A stretch of DNA of 7,478 bases from Chloroflexota bacterium (GTDB taxonomy: Bacteria > Chloroflexota > Anaerolineae > Anaerolineales > Anaerolineaceae), in assembly GCA_023434145.1 (NCBI GenBank), contig JAEYTI010000153.1, forward strand, positions 1 through 7,478. Reading direction: 5' to 3'. Numbering within the stretch: position 1 is the stretch's first letter; each line of letters opens with the position of its first letter. Made by a program: the position numbers and the translations under genes. Positions 6,464 through 7,478 of the stretch are shown one piece after another. The notes beneath the pieces are model-generated. The model did no database searches. It was given only the letters and a program-made list of their open reading frames with translations, and was not told where the DNA came from.

Positions 6464-7387
6464 ATGATGCGGAGCAGCAGTTCAAGAACGAGAACGCGAC
6501 AGCGACAGGTAGACCTGGAGAAATCATTTCGGGAAGTGACACGCACGCTGAAAGAGAACAAGGAAGCTCTGAACGCCGCGGATGATTACAACCACAACCA
6601 CGGCGATAACATGGTGAAAAACTTCCAGGTGATCACCAAAGCGATGCGTGAAAAACGCGGCACAGAACCAGCAGAGCAGCTTGCTTATGCCAGCCAGGTG
6701 CTCGCGGAGCGCAGTCAAAGCGGCTCGGGGCAAATGTACGCGCAAAACCTGGCCCGGGCAGCGGATACCATGCGCGGCCAGCACGCGGTGACTCCTGAAA
6801 CCGCCATGACCCTGGTACAGGCGCTGATGGGCGGTCAGCCGGGCGCGGTACAGCCGGGAACGGCCCAGGGCGACGCGATGAGCAGCATGTTGGGGGCGCT
6901 GATGAGCGGTCAGGCTGGGGCTGGGCAGCCCGGAGCCGCTCAAGATGACCCAATGAGCACGATTATGGGCGCGATCTTGAACGCTCAGGGCGGAGGCCAG
7001 CAGGCACAGCAGAGCGACCCGATGGGCTCACTCTTAGGCTCGCTGCTGGGCGGGCAAAGCGGCGGGCAGGCTGCCCCTTCTCAGAACGACCCCTTGACTA
7101 CGCTTTTGGGCGGACTGCTGGGTGGAAGTCCCGCGCCCGCACAGGGCCAGCCGCAGCAGGGTGGCGCTCAGGCCGGAGAAGGCATCAACATTCAGCAGCT
7201 TATGGCCGCAGGTATGGCTTTTATGCAGGCACGCCAGCGCGGCGCATCCCCGTTGGAAGCGCTGGTTCAGGCGGTGATGGCGGGCAGCCAGATGAATAAT
7301 TCTGCGGCGCACAGCCAATCCGGGCAGATGGTTGCCGGAACGCTTATTAACACGATCGGCTCGCTGTTGGGTGGGCTAAACCGGTAA
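6464..7387 (+). CDS. DhaL/DAK2-like protein with internal Gly/Gln-rich repeats; function unknown
   Basis: This protein has 307 residues (306 from the second ATG), no signal peptide and a basic Ser/Arg-rich N-terminus. Three blocks line up, from my memory of E. coli DhaL, with DAK2-fold landmarks. HGDNMVKNF (46-54) matches HGLNMNRGF. SGSGQMYAQNLARAA (86-100) matches GASGPLFGTFFIRAA without gaps. HSQSGQMVAG (283-292) sits where DhaL has HQDPGATS. DhaL binds ADP-Mg through three Asp; here those columns read A38, N43 and N45, so kinase-type nucleotide binding is doubtful unless D40, D41 or D48 substitute. Between the second and third blocks lie five amphipathic repeats (residues 112-222, listed separately). 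A related helix-like segment, IGSLLGGL, ends the protein. GAGGAGG at 6455-6461 is 2 bases from the first ATG and 5 from the second (6467), so the second may be the true start. The gene has its own promoter. Alternatives: a self-associating scaffold, or a repeat protein resembling DAK2 by chance. The gene is sure; the fold is moderate. Confidence 0.85.
   Translation: MMRSSSSRTRTRQRQVDLEKSFREVTRTLKENKEALNAADDYNHNHGDNMVKNFQVITKAMREKRGTEPAEQLAYASQVLAERSQSGSGQMYAQNLARAADTMRGQHAVTPETAMTLVQALMGGQPGAVQPGTAQGDAMSSMLGALMSGQAGAGQPGAAQDDPMSTIMGAILNAQGGGQQAQQSDPMGSLLGSLLGGQSGGQAAPSQNDPLTTLLGGLLGGSPAPAQGQPQQGGAQAGEGINIQQLMAAGMAFMQARQRGASPLEALVQAVMAGSQMNNSAAHSQSGQMVAGTLINTIGSLLGGLNR
6797..7129 (+). repeat. 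five imperfect ~24-residue amphipathic repeats within the DAK2-like gene
   Basis: The units start at residues 112, 137, 162, 185 and 209, spaced 25, 25, 23 and 24 residues. Each has a 14-residue core followed by a Gly/Gln/Ala/Pro linker. The cores are ETAMTLVQALMGGQ, DAMSSMLGALMSGQ, DPMSTIMGAILNAQ, DPMGSLLGSLLGGQ and DPLTTLLGGLLGGS. The first core is the most divergent. The common pattern is Asp-(Pro/Ala)-Met/Leu, two small polar residues, then an aliphatic helix-like run with Gly. The DNA copies have diverged, so these are old protein-level repeats, not recent tandem duplications. Confidence 0.8.
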
Positions 7388-7421
7388 CCCGCATTTTCAA
7401 AAACCGTTCACCATTCTTTCG

Positions 7422-7438
7422 CTCCCTTCAAAAGGGGG
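7422..7438 (+). terminator. possible hairpin terminator after the DAK2-like gene
   Basis: CTCCCTT (7422-7428) can pair with AAGGGGG (7432-7438) across a three-base loop, with one G-T pair, 34 bases after the stop codon. What follows is only weakly T-rich (TTTGTTG), so termination is uncertain. The G-run could instead serve as a ribosome site for a gene beginning near the window edge, like the G-run ahead of the gene at 3365. Nothing else is recognisable in 7388-7478. Confidence 0.3.
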
Positions 7439-7478
7439 GGCAGTTTGTTGGGGTGTTCTCGTGGAGAAACTCTGTTTC

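Noticed and set aside
7441..7478. Start of a further gene at TTG 7445 or GTG 7453 after the G-run
   Set aside because: Fewer than twelve codons are visible and several frames are open, so nothing distinguishes a real start.

Overview
The window looks like a piece of a bacterial chromosome, high in G+C except in one central block. A member of the Chloroflexota (Anaerolineae-like) is my best guess. The clues are a secreted multidomain protein ending in a short aromatic/aliphatic tail plus Arg (FLFIPIVVR), a Tat lipoprotein with a long Pro/Thr-rich linker, and the general style of the ComEC protein. This is inference; no rRNA or other marker gene is present. All five well-supported genes are on the + strand.

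Layout. (1) Positions 64-3055: a small membrane protein of the isoprenylcysteine/phospholipid methyltransferase fold (NnrU/ICMT-like), followed after 46 bases by a full-length ComEC/Rec2-type DNA-uptake channel protein. They probably form one transcription unit. The C-terminal metallo-beta-lactamase-like domain of the ComEC protein keeps its framework but has lost every recognisable metal ligand. (2) Positions 3056-3364: a 309-base A+T-rich intergenic stretch with an 8-bp inverted repeat that resembles an operator. (3) Positions 3365-4951: a secreted protein with a signal peptide, a C39/papain-like cysteine peptidase domain, a fibronectin type III domain, a Calx-beta domain and the C-terminal tail. 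Its base composition is visibly more A+T-rich than its neighbours. A perfect 16-bp hairpin follows. (4) Positions 5125-6285: a Tat-exported lipoprotein with a DUF362 domain. (5) Positions 6372-7387: a near-consensus sigma-70 promoter driving a 306-307 residue protein. I read this as a degenerate relative of the DhaL/DAK2 fold, carrying a block of roughly 24-residue amphipathic Gly/Gln-rich repeats inside the domain.

How the genes relate. Apart from the first pair, the genes look independently transcribed, and no pathway obviously unites them. Three encode envelope or exported products. No phage, IS element, CRISPR array, tRNA or rRNA was seen. The most unusual items are the repeat-bearing DAK2-like protein and the ComEC with an apparently dead nuclease-type domain. 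I did not find convincing evidence of a multi-gene new system.
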